DNA of 7,323 bases from Nitrosomonadaceae bacterium (GCA_024644425.1 JAHELA010000002.1:1-7323), one strand, 5' to 3'; shown: positions 1-6,560, counted from the stretch's first letter. A program made the numbers and translations. Notes: generated by a model not told the origin, from the letters alone.

Positions 1-169
1 CGTTTCGCTTTGCTGCTTCTGGTAGACGGTTAGGACCATAAGTTTTTAGCCGTGTAATTGCTTCCCCCTGATTTAAACCTTTGACTGTTGTTTTTAAGCT
101 TTGTAACACGGCATCCACTGTGCATTCGTGCCAGTTGTGTTTTGGGTTCTCCTCTACTATTTTAGTCAT
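1..169 (-). CDS. Cation-transporting P-type ATPase, N-terminal fragment (cut by window edge)
   Basis: Reading the minus strand from an ATG at 167-169 gives 56 codons that stay open to the window edge. The peptide has the layout of the N-terminal cation-ATPase domain that precedes the first membrane helices of P-type pumps. A Trp-His pair (residues 13-14) is followed by a Gly-Leu-x-x-x-Glu-Ala segment (31-37) and then RLKTYGPNRLPE (39-50), close to the family pattern RLxxyGpNrLpe. Such pumps move Ca2+, Na+/K+, H+ or other cations across the inner membrane using ATP. The phosphorylation site and ion-binding helices lie outside the window, so the ion cannot be named. An in-frame TAA just upstream and an AAGAG-like ribosome site close to the ATG support this start. 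The family call is fairly sure; the substrate is unknown. Confidence 0.8.
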   Translation of the reverse strand, partial: MTKIVEENPKHNWHECTVDAVLQSLKTTVKGLNQGEAITRLKTYGPNRLPEAAKRN

Positions 170-246
170 TACTCTTAGATTTCTTTAACATAGAAAAAAT
201 ACTGGTATTATTAATTACCATTTAACCCGGAAAAAGCCAACGTGGG

Positions 247-269
247 TATATCGGTCAGATGTCGATATA
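247..269. repeat. 7-bp inverted repeat with 9-nt spacer, possible operator
   Basis: TATATCG (247-253) and CGATATA (263-269) are perfect inverse complements around a 9-nt spacer. The centre lies about 90 nt upstream of the P-type ATPase start, where a regulator of that gene could bind. Seen: the symmetry. Inferred: the operator role; no known consensus was recognised. Confidence 0.3.
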
Positions 270-287
270 GACTGATTCAAACTATTG

Positions 288-345
288 AAAATACTTAACA
301 TCAGTGACCTACAAATAAGTCACATCGTCCATGTATAAGTATTTT
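288..345 (-). terminator. Nested inverted repeat downstream of tal, possible terminator
   Basis: AAAATACTTA plus ACAT (288-301) pairs with ATGT plus TAAGTATTTT (331-334 and 336-345). This makes a 14-bp stem with one bulged base at 335. Inside it lies a second hairpin, GTGAC (304-308) against GTCAC (319-323) with a 10-nt loop. Read on the minus strand, the outer stem ends in UAUUUU about 75-135 nt past the tal stop, so it could end the ackA-xfp-tal transcript before the ATPase gene. The stem is AT-rich and the U-run short, so it is not a textbook terminator. It could instead be an mRNA 3' stabilising structure or a small inverted-repeat element. Confidence 0.4.
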
Positions 346-421
346 TCTTGCGATGCTGCCAAATTATATTTACTTAAATATTTGTATTCGCCAAAGTTCA
401 TCTAATGTGAATAACCTTGTA

Positions 422-1540
422 TCAAGATGCAATTTCTTGTGAGCGCTGTGCAAGCGTGGCAAGCAATCTGTCGTACGGCTCAATAAATTTTTCTACCCCC
501 TGACGTTCTAGCTCGTCGCTTACCGCATTAAACTTTATATTTAAAGCAGCAAGATCATCGGACAGCTCACGTATTTCATCTATCTTTTCCTCTATCCGTA
601 ATTCCGGCATACCATGATCACGATAAGCACCTATGGTTTTAATTGGCATAGTATTAATAGTGTTAGGACCAATTAGCGCCTCTACGTATTTAACATCACT
701 ATATGCTGGGTCTTTAGGAGAAGTTGAAGCCCATAGAAGACGCTGTGTATTTGCACCATTAGCTTCGATTCTTTTCCATCGCTCTTCGCCTGTAATTTTT
801 CGGTATTCCTGATAAGCTTGATGAGCACAGACGATTGCTGCTTGACCGCGTAGTTTTTGAGCAATGGGAGCACTGATCTGATCTAGTTTAGAATCAATCA
901 ACATGTCGATGCGACTTAAAAAAAAACTGGCGACGGATGCTATTTTATTGATATTGGCACCCTTTGCTAGACGATCATCTAGACCGGTCATCCACGCTTG
1001 GGCCACGTCACGGTAGCGATTTACACTGAATAGTAATGTTACGTTAACATTAATTCCTTCAGAAATTAGATAACGTATTGCAGGCAAACCAGCATTCGTG
1101 CCAGGCACTTTTATCATAAGATTTGGCCTTGCAACACGAGACCATAGGTGTTTGGCTTCGGCAATGGTCCCTTTAGTGTCGTACGCAAGATGTGGGGAAA
1201 CCTCGAGGCTCACATAACCATCACGACCACCTGTTTCTTCATAAATCTGTATCAATAGATCAGATATGTGTTGTACATCATCTACGACAAGAGTTTCATA
1301 AATTTCTTGTATGCTACGACCCCCATGTAAAAGATTATTTATCAGAAGATCATAATCGTGGGTCTCTATAATTGCCTTCTCAAAAATTGTAGGGTTTGAA
1401 GTTACTCCACTTACTTTGTCCTCATTGATCAGTCTTGCAAGTGTGTTGTCATGAAGCCAAGAATGTCGGAGATCATCAAGCCATACACTCTGACCGAGTT
1501 CTACAAGACTATGCAGCGGGTTTTTAGATAAGCTGTTCAC
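422..1540 (-). CDS. tal: Transaldolase
   Basis: Cytoplasmic transaldolase of the non-oxidative pentose phosphate pathway. It moves a three-carbon dihydroxyacetone unit between sedoheptulose 7-phosphate/glyceraldehyde 3-phosphate and erythrose 4-phosphate/fructose 6-phosphate. The protein has 372 residues, which fits the longer subgroup found in actinobacteria, cyanobacteria and some proteobacteria rather than the E. coli TalB type of about 317. Visible motifs are GVTSNPTIFEKA (45-56), VSLEVSP with the likely catalytic Glu113, MIKVPGT with the Schiff-base Lys144, INVNVTLLFS (163-172), ASVASFFLSRID (201-212) and a substrate-site segment WASTSPKDP (270-278). Asp22 or Asp23 is the likely counterpart of TalB Asp17. 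The start is GTG, overlapping the xfp stop in a GTGA tetranucleotide, with AGG 9 nt upstream, so translation is probably coupled to xfp. It is the last gene of the ackA-xfp-tal unit and would consume the erythrose 4-phosphate made by the phosphoketolase. The coding strand has a run of nine T at 918-926, in frame here. Confidence 0.95.
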   Translation of the reverse strand: MNSLSKNPLHSLVELGQSVWLDDLRHSWLHDNTLARLINEDKVSGVTSNPTIFEKAIIETHDYDLLINNLLHGGRSIQEIYETLVVDDVQHISDLLIQIYEETGGRDGYVSLEVSPHLAYDTKGTIAEAKHLWSRVARPNLMIKVPGTNAGLPAIRYLISEGINVNVTLLFSVNRYRDVAQAWMTGLDDRLAKGANINKIASVASFFLSRIDMLIDSKLDQISAPIAQKLRGQAAIVCAHQAYQEYRKITGEERWKRIEANGANTQRLLWASTSPKDPAYSDVKYVEALIGPNTINTMPIKTIGAYRDHGMPELRIEEKIDEIRELSDDLAALNIKFNAVSDELERQGVEKFIEPYDRLLATLAQRSQEIAS

Positions 1541-3951
1541 GAGGCCTTACCTGAATTAATAGGCCATTTCCATTCTAAAATTTCTGGCATATCCTGGCCA
1601 TGGAACCTAATGTACTCACGATGCTCAATAAGTTTGTCACGTACGTACTGTCTGAGATGAGCTGCTCGATATCCAAGTTTTGGCACCCGATCAATAACAT
1701 CAGCTACCAGATGAAAGCGGTCAAGATCATTGCGCACTACCATATCGAATGGAGTAGATGTGCTGCCCTCTTCCTTATAACCACGTACATGCAAATTCTT
1801 ATGATTGGAACGACGGTATGTTAGCCGGTGAATAAGCCAAGGATAACCGTGATAGGCAAAAATGATAGGTTTATCGGTAGTAAAAAGGGTATCAAAGTTA
1901 CGATCTGATAGACCATGTGGGTGTTCTTCCTGTTGCTGCAATGTCATTAAATCTACAACGTTTACTACTCGCACTCTAAGATCTGGTAACTGCCGGCGTA
2001 GTAAGTCAACAGCTGCTAGCGTCTCAAGAGTTGGGACGTCCCCTGCACAAGCCATAACCACATCTGGCTCACCTTCAATATCGCTACTTGCCCATTCAAA
2101 GATGCCAATGCCTGCTGCACAGTGTTTGATAGCAGCATCCATTGAAAGCCACTGTGGCTGCTCATTTTTTCCTGCAACAATTACATTAACAAGATTGCGC
2201 GAGCGCAAACAATTATCGGTGACACATAGTAGCGTGTTTGTGTCCGGGGGAAGGTAGACACGGATAATATCCGCTTTTTTGTTCACAACATGATCTATAA
2301 AGCCAGGGTCTTGGTGAGAAAACCCGTTGTGATCCTGGCGCCATACATGGGAAGTTAACAAGATGTTGAGGGAAGCAATTGGACGTCGCCATGCTATCTC
2401 GTTACATACCTTGAGCCACTTGGCATGCTGGTTAAACATTGAGTCCACAATATGGATGAATGCTTCATAACAGGAAAATAGGCCATGACGCCCTGTGAGA
2501 AGGTACCCCTCAAGCCAGCCTTGGCAGGTATGTTCAGAGAGAATCTCCATTACCCGACCGTCAGGTGCTAGACTTTCATCCTCCGGTAATTTCTCGGCAA
2601 GCCAAGTACGGTCAGTAACTTCAAACAAAGCTCCAAGACGGTTAGAGGCAGTTTCGTCCGGACCCACGACACGGAAATTACGTGTTTTACTATTAATTTG
2701 CATTACATCACGTAGAAGTCGACCCATGATGCGCGTCGGTTCCGCTATTACCTGCCCTGGTTGCGGCACACTCAGAGCATGGTCACGAAAATCGGGTAAT
2801 CGTAGGTCTCGGAGTAGTAGTCCGCCATTAGCATGTGGATTTGATCCCATACGACGCGTTCCTCGAGGAGCAAGTTTCGCAATGTCATTTTTCAGAAGGC
2901 CATTGCTGTCAAATAGTTCCTCGGGATGGTAGCTTCTCATCCACTGTTCAAGTAATTGTAGGTGCTGAGGATTGCTGGCTGTATCAGAGAATGGTACTTG
3001 GTGTGAGCGCCAGTGATCTTCTGTTTTTTTACCATCAACTTCTTTCGGACCAGTCCATCCCTTGGGGGTTTTAAAAATGATCATTGGCCAGTTTGGGCGT
3101 TTAGTGCTGCCATCGATACGCGCTGACTTTTGAATTGCACGTATTTCTTCAGTCACGATATCTAACGTTGCAGCCATTTTTTGATGCATCTCTTCTGGAT
3201 CGCGACCTTCGACAAAATGTGGATGATATCCATACCCTACAAATAGTGCCTCAAGCTCATTGCGCGGAATACGTGCAAGAATTGTTGGATTTGCAATTTT
3301 ATATCCATTAAGATGCAAGATTGGCAAAACAGCGCCGTCCGTTACAGGGTTAAGAAATTTGTTAGAATGCCAGGCAGCTGCGAGTGGCCCTGTTTCTGCT
3401 TCACCGTCGCCAATAACACAGGCGACAATAAGATCCAAGTTATCATATGCAGCACCAAATGCATGTGATAAAACGTAACCTAATTCACCCCCTTCATGGA
3501 TTGAACCTGGAACTTCAGCTGTGACGTGGCTTCCCACTCCACCAGGAAAGGAAAACTGGCGAAATAGTCGCTTCATTCCTTCCGTATCCTGCGATATGTT
3601 TGGGTATAGTTCGCTGTAACTTCCTTCAAGCCACGTACTTGCAACTAACGCTGGGCCGCCATGCCCTGGCCCCGCCATGTAGATCATGTCGAGGTCATAT
3701 TTATTGATTATGCGATTGAGATGCGCATAGATAAAATTTAAACCAGGTGTTGTTCCCCAATGACCAAGCAGACGGCGCTTTACGTGTTCAGGTTGAATGG
3801 GCTTGGTTAGTAAAGGATTATCAAGCAAATAAATCTGTCCAACTGAGAGATAATTTGCTGCTCGCCACCAAGCATCTATCAACCGTAGCTCCTCAGCTGG
3901 AATCTGATGATGATTCGGAACTTCTGAAAATTTAGCTGTAGCTGTAGCCAT
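1537..3951 (-). CDS. xfp: Xylulose 5-phosphate/fructose 6-phosphate phosphoketolase
   Basis: Thiamine-diphosphate enzyme of the phosphoketolase pathway. It cleaves xylulose 5-phosphate, and usually also fructose 6-phosphate, with inorganic phosphate to acetyl phosphate plus glyceraldehyde 3-phosphate or erythrose 4-phosphate. At 804 residues it is full length for the family. The N-terminal domain shows HWGTTPG (His64), GPGHGGP (His97), His142 just before the EVPGS segment, EGGELGY (153-159) and the cofactor/Mg motif GDGEAETGPL (181-190). His64, His97 and His142 fall at the same numbers as the active-site histidines described for bifidobacterial enzymes. His317, Glu481 in WLEGY and His546 in NGFSHQDPG are likely counterparts of the remaining catalytic residues. 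The C-terminal transketolase-like part is complete. ATG start; GAGG (3960-3963) lies 8 nt upstream and touches the ackA stop. Only 11 nt separate it from ackA, and tal overlaps its stop by 4 nt, so the three genes are almost surely one operon. Whether xylulose or fructose phosphate is preferred cannot be read from sequence. Confidence 0.97.
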   Translation of the reverse strand: MATATAKFSEVPNHHQIPAEELRLIDAWWRAANYLSVGQIYLLDNPLLTKPIQPEHVKRRLLGHWGTTPGLNFIYAHLNRIINKYDLDMIYMAGPGHGGPALVASTWLEGSYSELYPNISQDTEGMKRLFRQFSFPGGVGSHVTAEVPGSIHEGGELGYVLSHAFGAAYDNLDLIVACVIGDGEAETGPLAAAWHSNKFLNPVTDGAVLPILHLNGYKIANPTILARIPRNELEALFVGYGYHPHFVEGRDPEEMHQKMAATLDIVTEEIRAIQKSARIDGSTKRPNWPMIIFKTPKGWTGPKEVDGKKTEDHWRSHQVPFSDTASNPQHLQLLEQWMRSYHPEELFDSNGLLKNDIAKLAPRGTRRMGSNPHANGGLLLRDLRLPDFRDHALSVPQPGQVIAEPTRIMGRLLRDVMQINSKTRNFRVVGPDETASNRLGALFEVTDRTWLAEKLPEDESLAPDGRVMEILSEHTCQGWLEGYLLTGRHGLFSCYEAFIHIVDSMFNQHAKWLKVCNEIAWRRPIASLNILLTSHVWRQDHNGFSHQDPGFIDHVVNKKADIIRVYLPPDTNTLLCVTDNCLRSRNLVNVIVAGKNEQPQWLSMDAAIKHCAAGIGIFEWASSDIEGEPDVVMACAGDVPTLETLAAVDLLRRQLPDLRVRVVNVVDLMTLQQQEEHPHGLSDRNFDTLFTTDKPIIFAYHGYPWLIHRLTYRRSNHKNLHVRGYKEEGSTSTPFDMVVRNDLDRFHLVADVIDRVPKLGYRAAHLRQYVRDKLIEHREYIRFHGQDMPEILEWKWPINSGKAS

Positions 3952-3962
3952 GTCTTTTTCCT

Positions 3963-5078
3963 CTATATTTGCGCCGCTGCACCTGCGTTCCCAAGCACTT
4001 TAACTGCTGACTCTGCTAAAATTTGCGACTCATCAACTGGAATTACCCAAATTTCTACTTTACTTTCTGATGAACTAATACAGCGCTCACCTTCTTTTAT
4101 CAGTTTATTCTTAGAAATATCAAGCTTAATTCCTGCCCATTCTAGCCCAGTTAGAATTGATTCCCGAATAATTGCTGCATTCTCTCCCACGCCTCCACCA
4201 AATAAGATTGCATCAGCCCCACCAAGTGCCGCAAGGTACGCCCCTATATATTTACGTACACGATAACAATAAAGATCAATAGCCACTCGCGCAGCTGGGT
4301 CAGTAGAAGCAAGCAAAACACGCATATCGCTACTACCTGCAAGCCCATATAGACCAGATTCTTGATTTAATAAAATATTAAGCTCTTCTACACTCATACC
4401 ACTTTCTCGTATTAAGTGTATCAGCACGCCAGGATCTAAATCCCCTGCGCGTGTTGACATTACTAAACCTTCGAGTGGCGAAAAACCCATTGAGGTGTCT
4501 CGTGGAACACCGCCAGTTGTAGCAGTAATTGAACAACCGGACCCGAGTTGCAACGAAATAATGCTCCCTTGCTTTGCGTTCTCAGGATGATGAATACTCC
4601 AGCGCTGCCACAAAGCTTGATGCGCGATCCCGTGAAAACCATAGCGTCGTAGCCCATGCAAAGCACTTAATTTCTGTGGTAGTGCATAGATTGCCGCTAC
4701 TTTTGGCAGGTGTGTGTAGAAACTGGTATCAAACACTGCTATTTGTTTGATGTGTGTATCATAAATCTCGCGGCATTCACGAATCCATTTGAGTGCTCGT
4801 GAATTGTGCAGTGGAGCAAGTAGTGACAAGTGTTCAATTTCAGCCTCAACAGCAAGGTCGATTGTTCGTGGTGTATCAAACTGTGTACCACCATGTACCA
4901 CGCGATGAACCACGACATCTACATTCTGAAAATCTTGTTTTGTGCACAAAATATTTTGAGGATCAACATCACCAGAAAAATGAGCCACTTTGAATCTTCT
5001 GAGCATAGAGCCATCGTACATATATTGCACGAGACGCACTGAGGAACTGCCAACATTGATTGTAAGTAGGTTTTCCAC
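3963..5078 (-). CDS. ackA: Acetate kinase (divergent, short form)
   Basis: ASKHA-fold kinase that converts acetyl phosphate and ADP to acetate and ATP, the natural partner of the phosphoketolase downstream. At 371 residues it is somewhat shorter than the usual 395-405. Conserved elements are the N-terminal NVGSSS phosphate motif (8-13), HRVVHGG with Arg59, FDTSF with Asp117, RYGFHGIAH with His149, DTSMGFSPLEGLVMSTRAGDLDPG with Arg210, GGGVGEN (294-300) and PVDES with Glu350. These correspond to the catalytic Arg91, Asp148, His180, Arg241 and Glu384 of the Methanosarcina enzyme. Two positions differ: the usual Lys after the SSS motif is Arg15, and the usual His-Leu-Gly-Asn-Gly loop is QLGSG (177-181). 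A related acyl kinase activity (propionate or butyrate) is possible, but the xfp context favours acetate. The start is GTG with a weak ribosome site; an upstream in-frame TAG rules out a longer protein. It is the first gene of the unit, with a likely promoter at 5174-5201. Confidence 0.92.
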   Translation of the reverse strand: MENLLTINVGSSSVRLVQYMYDGSMLRRFKVAHFSGDVDPQNILCTKQDFQNVDVVVHRVVHGGTQFDTPRTIDLAVEAEIEHLSLLAPLHNSRALKWIRECREIYDTHIKQIAVFDTSFYTHLPKVAAIYALPQKLSALHGLRRYGFHGIAHQALWQRWSIHHPENAKQGSIISLQLGSGCSITATTGGVPRDTSMGFSPLEGLVMSTRAGDLDPGVLIHLIRESGMSVEELNILLNQESGLYGLAGSSDMRVLLASTDPAARVAIDLYCYRVRKYIGAYLAALGGADAILFGGGVGENAAIIRESILTGLEWAGIKLDISKNKLIKEGERCISSSESKVEIWVIPVDESQILAESAVKVLGNAGAAAQI

Positions 5079-5100
5079 TCGTCTTTTTGTTAACGAAACA

Positions 5101-5148
5101 CCCTATTATTTTTATAAAATAAGGCTTAACCCCATTAAAACAATAGGG
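5101..5148 (-). repeat. Inverted repeat in the ackA leader
   Basis: CCCTATT (5101-5107) and AATAGGG (5142-5148) are perfect inverse complements, 34 nt apart. Overlapping the lower arm is an AT-only hairpin, TTATTTT (5106-5112) and AAAATAA (5116-5122) with a 3-nt loop. If transcription starts at the promoter proposed at 5174-5201, both lie in the ackA 5' leader, ending about 22 nt before the GTG. They could fold as alternative leader structures or mark a protein site. No known riboswitch was recognised. Confidence 0.3.
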
Positions 5149-5159
5149 ATTTTTGCTTA

Positions 5160-5188
5160 TTGTCATTCTAAATATTATGACCCATATT
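5160..5188 (+). promoter_or_regulatory. Possible relic promoter of the glucokinase remnant
   Basis: TTGTCA (5160-5165, five of six to the sigma-70 -35 box) is followed after 17 nt by CATATT (5183-5188, four of six to the -10 box). The predicted start near 5195 would leave a leader of about 20 nt before the ATG at 5215. It overlaps the proposed ackA promoter on the other strand. By-eye match only. Confidence 0.3.
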
Positions 5189-5201
5189 TATCATATGTTA
5201 A
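5174..5201 (-). promoter_or_regulatory. Likely sigma-70 promoter of ackA-xfp-tal
   Basis: On the minus strand, TTAACA (5196-5201, five of six to TTGACA) and CATAAT (5174-5179, five of six to TATAAT) are 16 nt apart. Transcription would start near 5167, giving a leader of about 90 nt that contains the inverted repeats at 5101-5148. It is the best promoter match between ackA and the glucokinase remnant. By-eye match only. Confidence 0.45.
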
Positions 5202-5214
5202 CTAAGAATTAGAG

Positions 5215-5340
5215 ATGTCTAAGATGACACCCTATAATGATAGGCCAGCTTGTGTTTTGGCGGGTGATATTGGCGGCACTAATACGCGTTTAGCCGGTAT
5301 ACAAGTAACAAATAAAAAATTAATAGATTCTAAAATTTAA
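5215..5340 (+). pseudogene. glk: Glucokinase N-terminal remnant (truncated)
   Basis: The only plus-strand coding remnant in the window: 41 codons from ATG 5215 to TAA 5338-5340. Residues 12-26, CVLAGDIGGTNTRLA, are the N-terminal ATP phosphate-binding signature of the bacterial Glk family (glucose + ATP to glucose 6-phosphate). The following residues, up to KKLIDSKI, still look like the second strand of that fold. Homology then ends abruptly, because the last 11 nt are also the 3' end of ubiE on the opposite strand. Intact glucokinases have about 320-340 residues, so roughly 90 percent is missing, including the glucose site and catalytic Asp. The fragment cannot be an active kinase. Its position, divergent from ackA-xfp-tal, suggests it once belonged with these sugar genes. 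A deletion or rearrangement ending at ubiE is the simplest explanation. An alternative in-frame ATG is at 5224. Confidence 0.8.
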
Positions 5341-6064
5341 CCCCTCTATGAAGCGCAACAACACCAGCAGAAAGATTAAAGTACTCAACCCTCTCGAAAC
5401 CAGTCTGCTGCATCAATAGCTTCAATTCTTCCTGAGAAGGATGCACACGTATAGATTCAGCCAAATAACGATAGCTGTCTTCATCATTTACAATAAATTT
5501 ACCTATTGCTGGAAGTACTTTGAATGAGTAGCTATCGTAGAAAGACTGTAATGGATCCCATATTTTAGAAAACTCAAGCACAATAACACGCCCACCTGGA
5601 CGAAGCACTCGCAACATTTCTTTTAATGCTACGTCTTTATGGGTCATGTTTCTTAGGCCGAAAGCAACACTCACACAATCAAAGTAATTCTTTGGAAAGG
5701 GTAATCTCTCTGCATCACACTGCGCAACCAATGCGTTTATTCCACTATCTAAAATCTCGTCACGACCTAGGGAAAGCATTGAACTATTAATATCAGTAAG
5801 CCAGATCTCCCCACTCTCACCTATGTGATCAATAAATAATTTACTTAAGTCTGCGGTACCACTAGCAACATCAAGTACTCTACTTCCTTCTTTTACCCCG
5901 CTTACTTCTACAGCAAAGCGCTTCCACAATCTGTGCAAACCCATTGACATGAGGTCATTCATTAAATTATAGCGTTCTGCCACCGAGTCAAACACGCCTG
6001 CTACCTTGTGTGCTTTCTCAGTTTCTGGGACAGAACTAAAACCAAAATGAGTAGTTTTCGTCAT
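5330..6064 (-). CDS. ubiE: Ubiquinone/menaquinone biosynthesis C-methyltransferase UbiE
   Basis: SAM-dependent C-methyltransferase of quinone synthesis. It methylates the benzoquinol ring in the ubiquinone pathway, and demethylmenaquinol where menaquinone is made. The 244 residues match the usual family length. Both family signatures are present: the Tyr32-Lys48 segment containing MND and HRLWK, and RVLRPGGRVIVLEFSK (152-167). The SAM-binding loop VLDVASGTADLS (63-74), the acidic Asp91 ending the second strand, DAERLPF (117-123) and AFGLRN (134-139) are also clear. The ATG at 6062-6064 gives the expected N-terminus, although no strong ribosome site precedes it. It follows the DUF971 gene by 107 nt. 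In many betaproteobacteria later ubiquinone genes follow ubiE. Here the next sequence is the glucokinase remnant on the opposite strand, whose last 11 nt overlap the ubiE stop. No hairpin terminator is visible, so read-through toward ackA is possible. Confidence 0.97.
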   Translation of the reverse strand: MTKTTHFGFSSVPETEKAHKVAGVFDSVAERYNLMNDLMSMGLHRLWKRFAVEVSGVKEGSRVLDVASGTADLSKLFIDHIGESGEIWLTDINSSMLSLGRDEILDSGINALVAQCDAERLPFPKNYFDCVSVAFGLRNMTHKDVALKEMLRVLRPGGRVIVLEFSKIWDPLQSFYDSYSFKVLPAIGKFIVNDEDSYRYLAESIRVHPSQEELKLLMQQTGFERVEYFNLSAGVVALHRGVKF

Positions 6065-6082
6065 GAATATTTAATTTTTCTC

Positions 6083-6112
6083 ATAATACAGATAAGTACT
6101 TTGAATAAACAA
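6083..6112 (-). promoter_or_regulatory. Possible ubiE promoter
   Basis: On the minus strand, TATTAT (6083-6088, five of six to the -10 box) lies 18 nt after TTGTTT (6107-6112, three of six to the -35 box). The predicted start near 6076 leaves a short leader of about 12 nt, consistent with the poor ribosome site of ubiE. By-eye match only; ubiE may instead be read from the upstream genes. Confidence 0.25.
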
Positions 6113-6171
6113 ACTAATTGAAGTCACATGATCATATGGCACAATAATTCTTATGTAGGAAAATCTTAGAT

Positions 6172-6543
6172 TCATGCTCGGCTCGCGCCAGCCTCATCCA
6201 TTCTTTGTAGATAACGTTGCCACATATCGTTTTGGTGGACACCATACTCATAGAGTAAGTCCCAAGAATACAGCCCTGTATTATGACCATCAGAAAAATT
6301 TAGTTGGATCGCATAATTACCTACTGGGTCAATATGATTTATTATGACTTCTTGTTTTCCAGTTTGCAGTATTTCCTGCTCGGGGCCATGACCACGTACT
6401 TCAGCTGACGGAGAATGAACGCGTAGAAATTCAAAGGGAAATTGAAAAGTCTTACCGTCTGCAAAAGATACTTCCAGTAGCCTAGATTGCTGACGCAATT
6501 TTATTTCAGTGGGCCTAGGAGTGTCTGTACTTAACCCTGCCAT
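6172..6543 (-). CDS. DUF971 (gamma-butyrobetaine hydroxylase N-terminal-like) protein
   Basis: Small 123-residue protein consisting of one DUF971 domain, related to the N-terminal domain of gamma-butyrobetaine hydroxylase. Two blocks identify it: LRVHSPSAEVRGHG (40-53) and a stretch from VGNYAIQ (74-80) through SDGHNTGLYSWDLL (84-97). The C-terminal tail, with MWQRYLQ and ending AGASRA, is like betaproteobacterial members. There is no hydroxylase catalytic domain, so it should not be called an oxygenase. Its function is unknown. Stand-alone forms often sit beside ubiE, as here, which suggests but does not prove a link to quinone or redox metabolism. ATG start, with 17 nt separating it from the FKBP stop, so it is probably co-transcribed with the isomerase gene. 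No signal peptide or membrane segment is visible. Confidence 0.9.
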   Translation of the reverse strand: MAGLSTDTPRPTEIKLRQQSRLLEVSFADGKTFQFPFEFLRVHSPSAEVRGHGPEQEILQTGKQEVIINHIDPVGNYAIQLNFSDGHNTGLYSWDLLYEYGVHQNDMWQRYLQRMDEAGASRA

Positions 6544-6560
6544 AATATTGTCTCATATAT

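Noticed and set aside
366..381. AT-rich palindrome ATATTTA-CT-TAAATAT just past the tal stop
   Set aside because: It contains almost only A and T and does not match a regulator box I know; it is easily explained by composition.
1600..3935. Several plus-strand open frames of 60-145 codons opposite xfp
   Set aside because: They lie wholly antisense to a full-length phosphoketolase, have no recognisable motifs or ribosome sites, and their Arg/Ser-rich composition fits reverse reading of that gene.
4463..5205. Short open frames of 65-71 codons on both strands within and beside ackA
   Set aside because: They are out of frame with or antisense to ackA and cross its start region. None resembles a known protein.
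6120..6140. Imperfect palindrome around TGATCA between the DUF971 gene and ubiE
   Set aside because: Only the central 8 bp are perfect and the site is not positioned against a convincing promoter.
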